The notes beneath the pieces are model-generated. The model did no database searches and was not told the DNA's origin. It saw nothing but the letters and a program-made list of their open reading frames with translations. The translations under genes and the position numbers were made by a program. Shown in pieces: positions 12,779 through 26,609 of a stretch of DNA of 64,000 bases (positions are counted from its first letter, which is position 1; every line of letters begins with the position of its first letter). The DNA is from Calliopsis andreniformis (Eukaryota; Arthropoda; Insecta; Hymenoptera; Andrenidae), in NCBI RefSeq assembly GCF_051401765.1, contig NW_027480468.1, positions 3,348,001-3,412,000 of the forward strand, in the 5' to 3' direction.

Positions 12779-13023
12779 GGATGAAGATTGAGGATTCAGG
12801 ATTGAGGATTCAGAATTGAGGTTTGAGGAGTGAGGATTGAGGATTGAGGATTGAAGATTGAGTATTGAGTATTGAGGATTGAAGATTGACGATTGAGGAT
12901 TGCGGATTGATGATTGAGTATTGAGGATTGAAGATTGAGGATTGAGGATTGAGGATTGAGGGTTGAGGATAGAAGATTGAGGTTTGGGGACTGAGTATTG
13001 AGGGTTGAGTGATGAGAATTGGT

Positions 13024-13135
13024 GTTTGTGGATAGAGATTTAAAGATTGCAGATTGAGTATTGTGTATTGAAAACTGTGAATTGATGATATTCTATTGAG
13101 GATTGAGAATTGACAACTGATTGTTGAGGACTGAG
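13024..13135 (+). repeat. Landmark alpha
   Basis: Anchor 13087. L follows at +217 rather than +287, a loss of 70 bp or ten heptamers. Confidence 0.9.
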
Positions 13136-14916
13136 GTCTGAAGATTGAGGATTCAGGATTGAGGATTCAGGATTGAGGTTTGAGGACTGAGGACTGAGGA
13201 TTGAGGATTGGGGATTGAGGATTGAGGATTGAGGATTGAAGATTCAGGATTGGGTATTGCGTATTGAACATTGAGGATTGAGGATTGAGGATTGAGGATT
13301 GAGGACAAGGACTGGGGGTTCAGTATTGATGGTTGAGGTCTGATTATTGAGGATTGAGTATTGAGAATTGAGGACTGAAGATTGAGTATTGAGGATTGAA
13401 GATTGAGGATTGAGGATTGAGGATTGAGTATTGAGGATTGAGGATTGAGGACTGAGGATTGAGGATTGAGGTTTGAGGATTGAGGATTGAGGATTGAGGA
13501 TTGATGATTGAGGATTGGGTATCGAGGATTGAACATTGAGGATTGAGGAATGAGGATTGAGGATTGAGGATTGAGTATTGAAGATTGAATATTGATGATT
13601 GAAGATTGAGGATTGAGGATTGAGGGTTGCGGATTGAGGACGAGGACTGAGTGTTGAGTATTGATGTTTGAGGTCTGAGGATTGAGGATTGAGGATTGAG
13701 AATTGAGGATTGAGGAATGAGGATTGAAGACTGAGGATTGGTTATTGAGGATTGAAGAATGAGGACTGAGGATTGAGGATTGAGTATTGAGGATTGAATA
13801 TTGAGTATTGTGGATTGAAGGTTGCGGATTGAGGACTGAGGATTGAGGATTGAGGATTGAGGATTGCGGGTTGATGATTGAAGATTGAAGATTGAGGATT
13901 GAGGACTGAGTATTGAGGATTGAAGATTGAAGATTCAGGATTGGGTATTGCGTATTGAACATTGAGGATTGAGGATTGAGGATTGAGGATTGAGGATTGA
14001 GGACTGCATATTGAATATTGATGATTGAACATTGAGGATTGAGGATTGAGGGTTGTGGATTGAGGACAAGGACTGGGGGTTCAGTATTGATGGTTGAGGT
14101 CTGATTATTGAGGATTGAGTATTGAGAATTGAGGACTGAAGATTGAGTATTGAGGATTGAAGATTGAGGATTGAGGATTGAGGATCGAGTATTGAGGATT
14201 GAGGATTGAGGACTGAGGATTGAGGATTGAGGTTTGAGGATTGAGGATTGAGGATTGAGGATTGATGATTGAGGATTGGGTATCGAGGATTGAACATTGA
14301 GGATTGAGGAATGAGGATTGAGGATTGAGGATTGAGTATTGAAGATTGAATATTGTTGATTGAAGGTTGAGGATTGAGGATTGAGGGTTGCGGATTGAGG
14401 ACGAGGACTGAGGGTTGAGTATTGATGTTTGAGGTCTGAGGATTGAGGATTGAGGATTGAGAATTGAGGATTGAGGAATGAGGATTGAAGACTGAGGATT
14501 GGTTATTGAGGATTGAAGAATGAGGACTGAGGATTGAGGATTGAGTATTGAGGATTGAATATTGAGTATTGTGGATTGAAGGTTGCGGATTGAGGACTGA
14601 GTATTGAGGATTGAGGATTGAGGATTGCGGGTTGATGATTGAAGATTGAAGATTGAGGATTGAGGACTGAGGATTAAAGATTGAGTATTGAGGATTGAAG
14701 ATTGAGGATTGAGGATTGAGTATTGAGGATTGAGGATTGAGGACTGAGGATTGAGGATTGAGGTTTGAGGATTGAGGATTGAGGATTGAGGATTGAAGAT
14801 TGAGGATTGGGTATCGAGGATTGAACATTGAGGATTGATGATTGAGGATTGAGTGTTGACAATAGAAGATTGAGGTTTGGGGACTGAGTATTGAGGGTTG
14901 AGTGATGAGAATTGGT

Positions 14917-15028
14917 GTTTGTGGATAGAGATTTAAAGATTGCAGATTGAGTATTGTGTATTGAAAACTGTGAATTGATGATATTCTATTGAGGATTGAG
15001 AATTGACAACTGATTGTTGAGGACTGAG
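14917..15028 (+). repeat. Landmark alpha
   Basis: Anchor 14980, 294 bp before gamma 15274, the spacing that a beta has at 4324. No L follows it. Confidence 0.9.
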
Positions 15029-15210
15029 GTCTGAAGATTGAGGATTCAGGATTGAGGTTTGAGGACTGAGGATTGAGGATTGAAGTTTGTGGATTGAGGA
15101 TTGAGGATTGAGGATTGATTATTGAGGATTGGGTATCGAGGATTGAATATTGAGGATTGAGGATTGAGTATTGAGGATTGAGGATTGAAGATTAAGGATT
15201 GAGGATTAAG

Positions 15211-15322
15211 GTTTAAAGATTGAGTATTGAAGATTGCAGATTGAGTATTGAGTATTGAAAACTGTGAATTGAGGATATTCTATTGAGGATTGAGGATTGT
15301 CACCTGATTGTTCAGGACTGAG
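15211..15322 (+). repeat. Landmark gamma
   Basis: Anchor 15274. It shares GGATGAA and the 357-bp step to alpha with the copy at 12667, so the two are close relatives. Confidence 0.85.
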
Positions 15323-15567
15323 GGATGAAGATTGAGGATTCAGGATTGAGGATTCAGAATTGAGGTTTGAGGAGTGAGGATTGAGGATTGAGGATTGAAG
15401 ATTGAGTATTGAGTATTGAGGATTGAAGATTGACGATTGAGGATTGCGGATTGATGATTGAGTATTGAGGATTGAAGATTGAGGATTGAGGATTGAGGAT
15501 TGAGGGTTGAGGATAGAAGATTGAGGTTTGGGGACTGAGTATTGAGGGTTGAGTGATGAGAATTGGT

Positions 15568-15679
15568 GTTTGTGGATAGAGATTTAAAGATTGCAGATTG
15601 AGTATTGTGTATTGAAAACTGTGAATTGATGATATTCTATTGAGGATTGAGAATTGACAACTGATTGTTGAGGACTGAG
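15568..15679 (+). repeat. Landmark alpha
   Basis: Anchor 15631. It opens the second 1202-bp block, with L 15918 at +287. Confidence 0.9.
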
Positions 15680-16769
15680 GTCTGAAGATTGAGGATTCAG
15701 GATTGAGGATTCAGGATTGAGGTTTGAGGACTGAGGACTGAGGATTGAGGATTGGGGATTGAGGATTGAGGATTGAGGATTGAAGATTCAGGATTGGGTA
15801 TCGCGTATTGAACATTGAGGATTGAGGATTGAGGATTGAGGATTGAGGATTGAGGACTGAATATTGAATATTGATGATTGAACATTGAGGATTGAGGATT
15901 GAGGGTTGTGGATTGAGGACAAGGACTGGGGGTTCAGTATTGATGGTTGAGGTCTGATTATTGAGGATTGAGTATTGAGAATTGAGGACTGAAGATTGAG
16001 TATTGAGGATTGAAGATTGAGGATTGAGGATTGAGGATTGAGTATTGAGGATTGAGGATTGAGGACTGAGGATTGAGGATTGAGGTTTGAGGATTGAGGA
16101 TTGAGGATTGAGGATTGATGATTGAGGATTGGGTATCGAGGATTGAACATTGAGGATTGAGGAATGAGGATTGAGGATTGAGGATTGAGTATTGAAGATT
16201 GAATATTGATGATTGAAGATTGAGGATTGAGGATTGAGGGTTGCGGATTGAGGACGAGGACTGAGTGTTGAGTATTGATGTTTGAGGTCTGAGGATTGAG
16301 GATTGAGGATTGAGAATTGAGGATTGAGGAATGAGGATTGAAGACTGAGGATTGGTTATTGAGGATTGAAGAATGAGGACTGAGGATTGAGGATTGAGTA
16401 TTGAGGATTGAATATTGAGTATTGTGGATTGAAGGTTGCGGATTGAGGACTGAGGATTGAGGATTGAGGATTGAGGATTGCGGGTTGATGATTGAAGATT
16501 GAAGATTGAGGATTGAGGACTGAGGATTAAAGATTGAGTATTGAGGATTGAAGATTGAGGATTGAGGATTGAGTATTGAGGATTGAAGATTGAGGACTGA
16601 GGATTGAGGATTGAGGTTTGAGGATTGAGGATTGAGGATTGAGGATTGAAGATTGAGGATTGGGTATCGAGGATTGAACATTGAGGATTGAGGATTGAGG
16701 ATTGAGGGTTGAGGATAGAAGATTGAGGTTTGGGGACTGAGTATTGAGGGTTGAGTGATGAGAATTGGT
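15568..16769 (+). repeat. 1202-bp alpha-L-K block, copy 2
   Basis: Same length and L/K offsets as 8551-9752. The following block (16770-17796) is a 1027-bp version, shorter by 175 bp, which is exactly 25 heptamers. Confidence 0.85.
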
Positions 16770-16881
16770 GTTTGTGGATAGAGATTTAAAGATTGCAGAT
16801 TGAGTATTGTGTATTGAAAAATGTGAATTGATGATATTCTATTGAGGATTGAGAATTGACAACTGATTGTTGAGGACTGAG
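16770..16881 (+). repeat. Landmark alpha
   Basis: Anchor 16833. AACTGTG has become AAATGTG in this copy only. L 17120 follows at +287. Confidence 0.9.
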
Positions 16882-17796
16882 GTCTGAAGATTGAGGATTC
16901 AGGATTGAGGATTCAGGATTGATGTTTGAGGACTGAGGATTGAGGATTGAGGATTGGGGATTGAGGATTGAGGATTGAGGATTGAAGATTCAGGATTGGG
17001 TATTGCGTATTGAACATTGAGGATTGAGGATTGAGGATTGAGGATTGAGGATTGAGGACTGAATATTGAATATTGATGATTGAACATTGAGGATTGAGGA
17101 TTGAGGGTTGTGGATTGAGGACAAGGACTGGGGGTTCAGTATTGATGGTTGAGGTCTGATTATTGAGGATTGAGTATTGAGAATTGAGGACTGAAGATTG
17201 AGTATTGAGGATTGAAGATTGAGGATTGAGGATTGAGGATCGAGTATTGAGGATTGAGGATTGAGGACTGAGGATTGAGGATTGAGGTTTGAGGATTGAG
17301 GATTGAGGATTGAGGATTGATGATTGAGGATTGGGTATCGAGGATTGAACATTGAGGATTGAGGAATGAGGATTGAGGATTGAGGATTGAGTATTGAAGA
17401 TTGAATATTGATGATTGAAGGTTGAGGATTGAGGATTGAGGGTTGCGGATTGAGGACGAGGACTGAGGGTTGAGTATTGATGTTTGAGGTCTGAGGATTG
17501 AGGATTGAGGATTGAGAATTGAGGATTGAGGAATGAGGATTGAAGACTGAGGATTGGTTATTGAGGATTGAAGAATGAGGACTGAGGATTGAGGATTGAG
17601 TATTGAGGATTGAATATTGAGGATTGAGGATTGAAGATTGAGTATTGAGGATTGAAGATTGACGATTGAGGTTTGCGGATTGATGATTGAGTATTGAGGA
17701 TTGAAGATTGAGGATTGAGGATTGAGGATTGAGGTTTGAGGATAGAAGATTGAGGTTTGGGGACTGAGTATTGAGGGTTGAGTGATGAGAATTGGT

Positions 17797-17908
17797 GTTT
17801 GTGGATAGAGATTTAAAGATTGCAGATTGAGTATTGTGTATTGAAAACTGTGAATTGATGATATTCTATTGAGGATTGAGAACTGACAACTGATTGTTGA
17901 GGACTGAG
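17797..17908 (+). repeat. Landmark alpha
   Basis: Anchor 17860. AATTGAC reads AACTGAC here. L 18147 and a second L at 18482 follow. Confidence 0.9.
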
Positions 17909-20576
17909 GTCTGAAGATTGAGGATTCAGGATTGAGGATTCAGGATTGAGGTTTGAGGACTGAGGATTGAGGATTGAGGATTGGGGATTGAGGATTGAGG
18001 ATTGAGGATTGAAGATTCAGGATTGGGTATTGCGTATTGAACATTGAGGATTGATGATTGAGGATTGAGGATTGAGGATTGAGGACAGAATATTGAATAT
18101 TGATGATTGAACATTGAGGATTGAGGATTGAGGGTTGTGGATTGAGGACAAGGACTGGTGGTTCAGTATTGATGGTTGAGGTCTGATTATTGAGGATTGA
18201 GTATTGAGAATTGAGGACTGAAGATTGAGTATTGAGGATTGAAGATTGAGGATTGAGGATTGAGGATTGAGTATTGAGGATTAAGGATTGAGGACTGAGG
18301 ATTGAGGATTGAGGTTTGAGGATTGAGGATTGAGGATTGAGGATTGATGATTGAGGATTGGGTATCGAGGATTGAACATTGAGGATTGAGGAATGAGGAT
18401 TGAGGATTGAGGATTGAGGACTGAATATTGAATATTGATGATTGAACATTGAGGATTGAGGATTGAGAGTTGTGGATTGAGGACAAGGACTGGGGGTTCA
18501 GTATTGATGGTATGAGGTCTGATTATTGAGGATTGAGTATTGAGAATTGAGGACTGAAGATTGAGTATTGAGGATTGAAGATTGAGGATTGAGGATTGAG
18601 GATTGAGTATTGAGGATTGAGGATTGAGGACTGAGGATTGAGGATTGAGGTTTGAGGATTGAGGATTGAGGATTGAGGATTGATGATTGAGGATTGGGTA
18701 TCGAGGATTGAACATTGAGGATTGAGGAATGAGGATTGAGGATTGAGGATTGAGTATTGAAGATTGAATATTGATGATTGAAGATTGAGGATTGAGGATT
18801 GAGGGTTGCGGATTGAGGACGAGGACTGATGGTTGAGTATTGATGTTTGAGGTCTGAGGATTGAGGATTGAGGATTGAGAATTGAGGATTGAGGAATGAG
18901 GATTGAAGACTGAGGATTGGTTATTGAGGATTGAAGAATGAGGACTGAGGGTTGAGGATTGAGTATTGAGGATTGAGAATTGAGGATGAGGACTGAGGTT
19001 TGAGGATTGAGGTTTGAGGAATGCGGATTGAGGATTGAAGATTGAGGATCGATGATTGAGTATTGAGGATTGAGTATTGAGGATTGAGGATTGAGGATTG
19101 AGGATTGATGATTGAGGATTGGGTATCGAGGATTGAACATTGAGGATTGAGGAATGAGGATTGAGGATTGAGGATTGAGTATTGAAGATTGAATATTGAT
19201 GATTGAAGATTGAGGATTGAGGATTGAGGGTTGCGGATTGAGGACGAGGACTGATGGTTGAGTATTGATGTTTGAGGTCTGAGGATTGAGGATTGAGGAT
19301 TGAGAATTGAGGATTGAGGAATGAGGATTGAAGACTGAGGATTGGTTATTGAGGATTGAAGAATGAGGACTGAGGGTTGAGGATTGAGTATTGAGGATTG
19401 AATATTGAGTATTGTGGATTGAAGGTTGCGGATTGAGGACTGAGGATTGAGGATTGAGGATTGAGGATTGCGGGTTGATGATTGAAGATTGAAGATTGAG
19501 GATTGAGGACTGAGGATTGAGGATTGAGGTTTGAGGATTGAGGATTGAGGATTGAGGATTGAAGATTGAGGATTGGGTATCGAGGATTGAACATTGAGGA
19601 TTGAGGAATGAGGATTGAGAATTGAGGATTGAGTATTGAAGATTGAATATTGATGATTGAAGATTGAGGATTGAGGATTGAGGGTTGCGGATTGAGGACG
19701 AGGACTGAGGGTTGAGTATTGATGTTTGAGGTCTGAGGATTGAGGATTGAGGATTGAGAATTGAGGATTGAGGAATGAGGATTGTAGACTGAGGATTGGT
19801 TATTGAGGATTGAAGAATGAAGACTGAGGGTTGAGGATTGAGTATTGAGGATTGAAGATTGAGTATTGAGGATAGAAGATTGCGGATTGAGGACTGAGGA
19901 TTGAGGATTGAGGATTGAGGATTGCGGGTTGAGGATTGAAGATCGAAGATTGAGGATTGAGGACTGAGGATTAAAGATTGAGTATTGAGGATTGAAGATT
20001 GAGGATTGATGATTGAGGATTGAGGATTGAGTATTGAGGATTGAGGATTGAGGATTGAGGATTGAGGACTGAAGATTGAATGTTGATGATTGAAGATTGA
20101 GGATTGAGGATTGAGCGTTGTGGAATGAGGACGAGGACTGAGGGTTGAGTATTGATGTTTGAGGTCTGAGGATTGATGATTGAGGGTTGAGGATTGAGGA
20201 TTGAGGACTGTGGATTGTAGATTGTGGTTTGGGTATTGAGGATTGAAGAATGAGGATTGAGGATTGAGGATTGAGGATTGAGGATCGAAGGTTGAGTTTT
20301 GAGGATTGAAGATTGAGGATTGAGGATTGAGGATTGAGGATTGAGGATTGAGGATTGCGGATTGAGGATTGAGGATTGAGGATTGAGGATTAAAGATTGA
20401 GTATTGAGGATTGAAGATTGAGGATTGATGATTGAGTATTGAGGATTGAGGATTGAGGATTGAGGGTTGAGGATTGAGTATTGAAGATTGAGGATTGATG
20501 ATTGAGGATTGAGGATTGAGGGATGAGGATTGAGTATTGAGGATTGAGGATTGAAGATTAAGGATTGAGGATTAAG

Positions 20577-20688
20577 GATTAAAGATTGAGTATTGAAGAT
20601 TGCAGATTGAGTATTGAGTATTGAAAACTGTGAATTGAGGATATTCGATTGAGGATTGAGGATTGTCACCTGATTGTTCAGGACTGAG
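20577..20688 (+). repeat. Landmark gamma, GATATTCG variant
   Basis: Anchor 20640. The unit after GATATTC is GATTGAG instead of TATTGAG, shared only with the gamma copies at 26167 and 28993. Confidence 0.85.
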
Positions 20689-20926
20689 GGCTGAAGATTG
20701 AGGATTCAGGATTGAGGATTCAGAATTGAGGTTTGAGGAGTGAGGATTGAGGATTGAGGATTGAAGATTGAGTATTGATGATTGAAGATTGACGATTGAG
20801 GATTGCGGATTGATGATTGAGTATTGAGGATTGAAGATTGAGGATTGAGGATTGAGGATTGAGGGTTGAGGATAGAAGATTGAGGTTTGGGGACTGAGTA
20901 TTGAGGGTTGAGTGATGAGAATTGGT

Positions 20927-21038
20927 GTTTGTGGATAGAGATTTAAAGATTGCAGATTGAGTATTGTGTATTGAAAACTGTGAATTGATGATATTCTATT
21001 GAGGATTGAGAATTGACAACTGATTGTTGAGGACTGAG
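20927..21038 (+). repeat. Landmark alpha
   Basis: Anchor 20990, 350 bp after gamma. Neither L nor K lies at the usual offsets; GATGAG 21606 and K 21878 follow. Confidence 0.9.
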
Positions 21039-22156
21039 GTCTGAAGATTGAGGATTCAGGATTGAGGATTCAGGATTGAGGTTTGAGGACTGAGGATTGA
21101 GGATTGAGGATTGAGAATTGAGGATTGAGGAATGAGGATTGAAGACTGAGGGTTGGTTATTGAGGATTGAAGAATGAGGACTGAGGGTTGAGGATTGAGT
21201 ATTGAGGATTGAAGATTGAGTATTGAGGATTGAAGATTGCGGATTGAGGACTGAGGATTGAGGATTGAGGATTGAGGATTGCGGGTTGAGGATTGAAGAT
21301 TGAGGATTGAGGACTGAGGATTAAAGATTGAGTATTGAGGATTGAAGATTGAGGATCGATGATTGAGTATTGAGGATTGAGTATTGAGGATTGAGGATTG
21401 AGGATTGAGTATTGAAGATTGAGGATTGGTGATTGAGGATTGTGGATTGAGGATTGAGGATTGAGTATTGAGGATTGAGGATTGAAGATTGAGTATTGAG
21501 TATTGAAGATTGAGAATTGAGGATTGAGGTTTGAACATTGAGGACTGAGTGTTGAGGGTTGAAGATTGAGGATTGAGGATTGAGGATTGAGGATTGAGGA
21601 TTGAGGATGAGGGCTGAGGGTTGAGGATTGAGGATTGAGGATTGAGGATTGACTATTGAGGATTGATGATTGAGGATTGGGGATTGAGGATTGAGGATTG
21701 GGGATTGAGGATTGAGGATTGAGGATTGAGGATTGCGGGTTGAGGATTGAAGATTGAAGATTGAGGATTGAGGACTGAGGATTAAAGATTGAGTATTGAG
21801 GATTGAGGATTGAGGACTGAAGGTTGAATGTTGATGATTGAAGATTGAGGATTGAGGATTGAGCGTTGTGGATTGAGGACGAGGACTGAGGGTTGAGTTT
21901 TGATGTTTGAGGTCTGAGGATTGAGGATTGAGAGTTGAGGATTGAGGATTGAGGATTGAAGATTGAGGATTAAAGATTGAGTATTGAGGATTGAAGATTG
22001 AGGATTGATGATTGAGGATTGAGGATTGAGGATTGAGGATTGAGGATTGAGGATTGAGGATTGAGGGTTGAGGATTGAGGATTGAAGATTGAGTATTGAG
22101 GATTGAAGATTGAGGGTTGAGGATTGAGGGTTGAGGGTTGAGCGATGAGAATTGAT

Positions 22157-22268
22157 GTTTGTGGATAGAGATTTGAAGATTGTAGATTGAGTATTGCGTA
22201 TGGAAAGCTCTGAACTGAGGATATTCTAGTGAGGATTGAGGATTGACAACTGATTGTTGAGGACTGAG
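22157..22268 (+). repeat. Landmark beta
   Basis: Anchor 22220, 1230 bp after alpha. GATTGCA reads GATTGTA. Downstream one 14-bp GATTGAG-GATTCAG pair is missing compared with 27728. Confidence 0.85.
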
Positions 22269-24972
22269 GGCTGAAGATTGAGGATTCAGGATTGTGGTTT
22301 GAGGACTGAGGATTGAGGATTGAGGATTGAGGATTGAGGATTGAAGATTGAGGATTGGGTATCGAGGATTGAACATTGAGGATTGAGGATTGAGGATTGA
22401 GGATTGAGTATCGAAGATTGAATATTGCTGATTGAATATTGAGGATTGAGGTTTGAGGGTTGCGGATTGAGGACGAGGACTGAGGGTTGAGTATTGATGT
22501 TTGAGGTCTGAGGATTGAGGATTGAGGATTGAGAATTGAGGATTGAGGAATGAGGATTGAAGACTGAGGATTGGTTATTGTGGATTGAAGAATGAGGACT
22601 GAGGGTTGAGGATTGAGTATTGAGGATTGAAGATTGAGTATTGAGGATAGAAGATTGCGGATTGAGGACTGAGGATTGAGGATTGAGGATTGAGGATTGC
22701 GGGTTGAGGATTGAAGATCGAAGATTGAGGATTGAGGACTGAGGATTAAAGATTGAGTATTGAGGGTTGAAGATTGAGGATTGATGATTGAGGATTGAGC
22801 ATTGAGTATTGAGGATTGAGGATTGAGGATTGAGGATTGAGGACTGAAGATTGAATGTTGATGATTGAAGATTGAGGATTGAGGATTGAGCGTTGTGGAA
22901 TGAGGACGAGGACTGAGGGTTGAGTATTGATGTTTGAGGTCTGAGGATTGATGATTGAGGGTTGAGGATTGAGGATTGAGGACTGAGGATTGTAGATTGT
23001 GGTTTGGGTATTGAGGATTGAAGAATGAGGATTGAGGATTGAGGATTGAGGATTGAGGATCGAAGGTTGAGTTTTGAGGATTGAAGATAGAGGATTGAGG
23101 ATTGAGGATTGAGGATTGAGGATTGAGGATTGCGGATTGAGGATTGAGGATTGAGGATTGAGGATTAAAGATTGAGTATTGAGGATTGAAGATTGAGGAT
23201 TGATGATTGAGTATTGAGGATTGAGGATTGAGGATTGAGGATTGAGGATTGAGGATTGCGGGTTGAGGATTGAAGATTGAAGATTGAGGATTGAGGACTG
23301 AGGATTAAAGATTGAGTATTGAGGATTGAAGATTGAGGATCGATGATTGAGTATTGAGGATTGAGTATTGAGGATTGAGGATTGAGGATTGAGGATTGAT
23401 GATTGAGGATTGGGTATCGAGGATTGAACATTGAGGATTGAGGAATGAGGATTGAGGATTGAGGATTGAGTATTGAAGATTGAATATTGATGATTGAAGA
23501 TTGAGGATTGAGGATTGAGGGTTGCGGATTGAGGACGAGGACTGATGGTTGAGTATTGATGTTTGATGTCTGAGGATTGAGGATTGAGGATTGAGAATTG
23601 AGGATTGAGGAATGAGGATTGAAGACTGAGGATTGGTTATTGAGGATTGAAGAATGAGGACTGAGGGTTGAGGATTGAGTATTGAGGATTGAATATTGAG
23701 TATTGTGGATTGAAGGTTGCGGATTGAGGACTGAGGATTGAGGATTGAGGATTGAGGATTGCGGGTTGATGATTGAAGATTGAAGATTGAGGGTTGAGGA
23801 CTGAGGATTGAGGATTGAGGTTTGAGGATTGAGGATTGAGGATTGAGGATTGAAGATTGAGGATTGGGTATCGAGGATTGAACATTGAGGATTGAGGAAT
23901 GAGGATTGAGAATTGAGGATTGAGTATTGAAGATTGAATATTGATGATTGAAGATTGAGGGTTGAGGATTGATGGTTGCGGATTGAGGACGAGGACTGAG
24001 GGTTGAGTATTGATGTTTGAGGTCTGAGGATTGAGGATTGAGGATTGAGAATTGAGGATTGAGGAATGAGGATAGAAGACTGAGGATTGGATATTGAGGA
24101 TTGAAGAATGAGGACTGAGGGTTGAGGATTGAGTATTGAGGATTGAATATTGAGTATTGAGGATTGAAGGTTGCGGATTGAGGACTGAGGATTGAGGATT
24201 GAGGATTGAGGATTGCGGGTTGATGATTGAAGATTGAAGATTGAGGATTGAGGACTGAGGATTAAAGATTGAGTATTGAGGATTGAAGATTGAGGATTGA
24301 GGATTGAATATTGCGGATTGAGGACTGAGGATTGAGGATTGAGGATTGAGGATTGCGGGTTGAGGATTGAAGATTGAAGATTGTGGATTGAGGACTGAGG
24401 ATTAAAGATTGAGTATTGAGGATTGAAGATTGAGGATTGAGGACTGAGGATTGAGGATTGAGGATTGAGGATTGACTATTGAGGATTGATGATTGAGTAT
24501 TGAGGATTGAAGATTGCGGATTGAGGACTGAGGATTGAGGATTGAGGATTGAGGATTGCGGGTTGAGGATTGAAGATTGAAGATTGAGGATTGAGGACTG
24601 AGGATTAAAGATTGAGTATTGAGAATTGAGGATTGAGGACTGAAGATTGAATGTTGATGATTGAAGATTGAGGATTGAGGATTGAGCGTTGTGGATTGAG
24701 GACGAGGACTGAGGGTTGAGTTTTGATGTTTGAGGTCTGAGGATTGAGGATTGAGAGTTGAGGATTGAGGATTGAGGATTGAAGATTGAGGATTAAAGAT
24801 TGAGTATTGAGGATTGAAGATTGAGGATTGATGATTGAGGATTGAGGATTGAGGATTGAGGATTGAGGATTGAGGATTGAGGGTTGAGGATTGAGGATTG
24901 AAGATTGAGTATTGAGGATTGAAGGTTGAGGATTGAGGATTGAGGGTTGAGGGTTGAGCGATGAGAATTGAT

Positions 24973-25084
24973 GTTTGTGGATAGAGATTTGAAGATTGCA
25001 GATTGAGTATTGCGTATGGAAAGCTCTGAACTGAGGATATTCTAGTGAGGATTGAGGATTGACAACTGATTGTTGAGGACTGAG
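24973..25084 (+). repeat. Landmark beta
   Basis: Anchor 25036. This is the middle of three beta copies in block F and has no gamma or alpha just upstream. Confidence 0.85.
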
Positions 25085-26166
25085 GGCTGAAGATTGAGGA
25101 TTCAGGATTGAGGATTCAGGATTGTGGTTTTAGGACTGAGGATTGAGGATTGAGGATTGAGGATTGAGGATTGAAGATTGAGGATTGGGTATCGAGGATT
25201 GAACATTGAGGATTGAGGATTGAGGATTGAGGATTGAGTATCGAAGATTGAATATTGATGATTGAATATTGAGGATTGAGGTTTGAGGGTTGCGGATTGA
25301 GGACGAGGACTGAGGGTTGAGTATTGATGTTTGAGGTCTGAGGATTGAGGATTGAGGATTGAGAATTGAGGATTGAGGAATGAGGATTGAAGACTGAGGA
25401 TTGGTTATTGAGGATTGAAGAATGAAGACTGAGGGTTGAGGATTGAGTATTGAGGATTGAAGATTGAGTATTGAGGATAGAAGATTGCGGATTGAGGACT
25501 GAGGATTGAGGATTGAGGATTGAGGATTGCGGGTTGAGGATTGAAGATCGAAGATTGAGGATTGAGGACTGAGGATTAAAGATTGAGTATTGAGGATTGA
25601 AGATTGAGGATTGATGATTGAGGATTGAGGATTGAGTATTGAGGATTGAGGATTGAGGATTGAGGATTGAGGATTGAGGACTGAAGATTGAATGTTGATG
25701 ATTGAAGATTGAGGATTGAGGATTGAGCGTTGCGTTGAGTATTGATGTTTGAGGTCTGAGGATTGATGATTGAGGGTTGAGGATTGAGGATTGAGGACTG
25801 AGGATTGTAGATTGTGGTTTGGGTATTGAGGATTGAAGAATGAGGATTGAGGATTGAGGATTGAGGATTGAGGATCGAAGGTTGAGTTTTGAGGATTGAA
25901 GATTGAGGATTGAGGATTGAGGATTGAGGATTGAGGATTGAGGATTGCGGATTGAGGATTGAGGATTGAGGATTGAGGATTAAAGATTGAGTATTGAGGA
26001 TTGAAGATTGAGGATTGATGATTGAGTATTGAGGATTGAGGATTGAGGATTGAGGGTTGAGGATTGAGTATTGAAGATTGAGGATTGATGATTGAGGATT
26101 GAGGATTGAGGGATGAGGATTGAGTATTGAGGATTGAGGATTGAAGATTAAGGATTGAGGATTAAG

Positions 26167-26278
26167 GATTAAAGATTGAGTATTGAAGATTGCAGATTGA
26201 GTATTGAGTATTGAAAACTGTGAATTGAGGATATTCGATTGAGGATTGAGGATTGTCACCTGATTGTTCAGGACTGAG
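26167..26278 (+). repeat. Landmark gamma, GATATTCG variant
   Basis: Anchor 26230, the duplicate of 20577. The step to alpha is only 331 bp because of a 19-bp out-of-register deletion near 26349. Confidence 0.85.
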
Positions 26279-26497
26279 GGCTGAAGATTGAGGATTCAGG
26301 ATTGAGGATTCAGAATTGAGGTTTGAGGAGTGAGGATTGAGGATTGAGGTGATTGAAGATTGACGATTGAGGATTGCGGATTGATGATTGAGTATTGAGG
26401 ATTGAAGATTGAGGATTGAGGATTGAGGATTGAGGGTTGAGGATTGAAGATTGAGGTTTGGGGACTGAGTATTGAGGGTTGAGTGATGAGAATTGGT

Positions 26498-26609
26498 GTT
26501 TGTGGATAGAGATTTAAAGATTGCAGATTGAGTATTGTGTATTGAAAACTGTGAATTGATGATATTCTATTGAGGATTGAGAATTGACAACTGATTGTTG
26601 AGGACTGAG
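26498..26609 (+). repeat. Landmark alpha
   Basis: Anchor 26561, the duplicate of 20927; the 1230-bp step to the next beta is identical in both copies. Confidence 0.9.

Larger units (their letters stand above)
12156..18900 (+). repeat. Block E: dense alpha-L-K region
   Basis: Alpha anchors at 12219, 13087, 14980, 15631, 16833 and 17860 with gamma at 12730 and 15274. L-K pairs 335 bp apart lie at 13304/13639, 14065/14400, 15918/16253 and 17120/17455. L 18147, L 18482 and K 18818 form an unusual L-L-K series. Alpha 13087 to 14980 spans two L-K pairs without an intervening landmark, as if one alpha had been lost by in-register exchange. Confidence 0.85.
19697..23160 (+). repeat. 5.6-kb-offset duplication, copy 1
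   Basis: Matches 25302-28745 in the order and identity of variants. Offsets measured at shared markers are 5605, 5612, 5590, 5571 and 5585 bp, so only five small length changes separate the copies: +7, -22, -19 and +14 plus none over the 1230 bp from alpha to beta. Boundaries are approximate because the flanks are also related. Confidence 0.75.
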
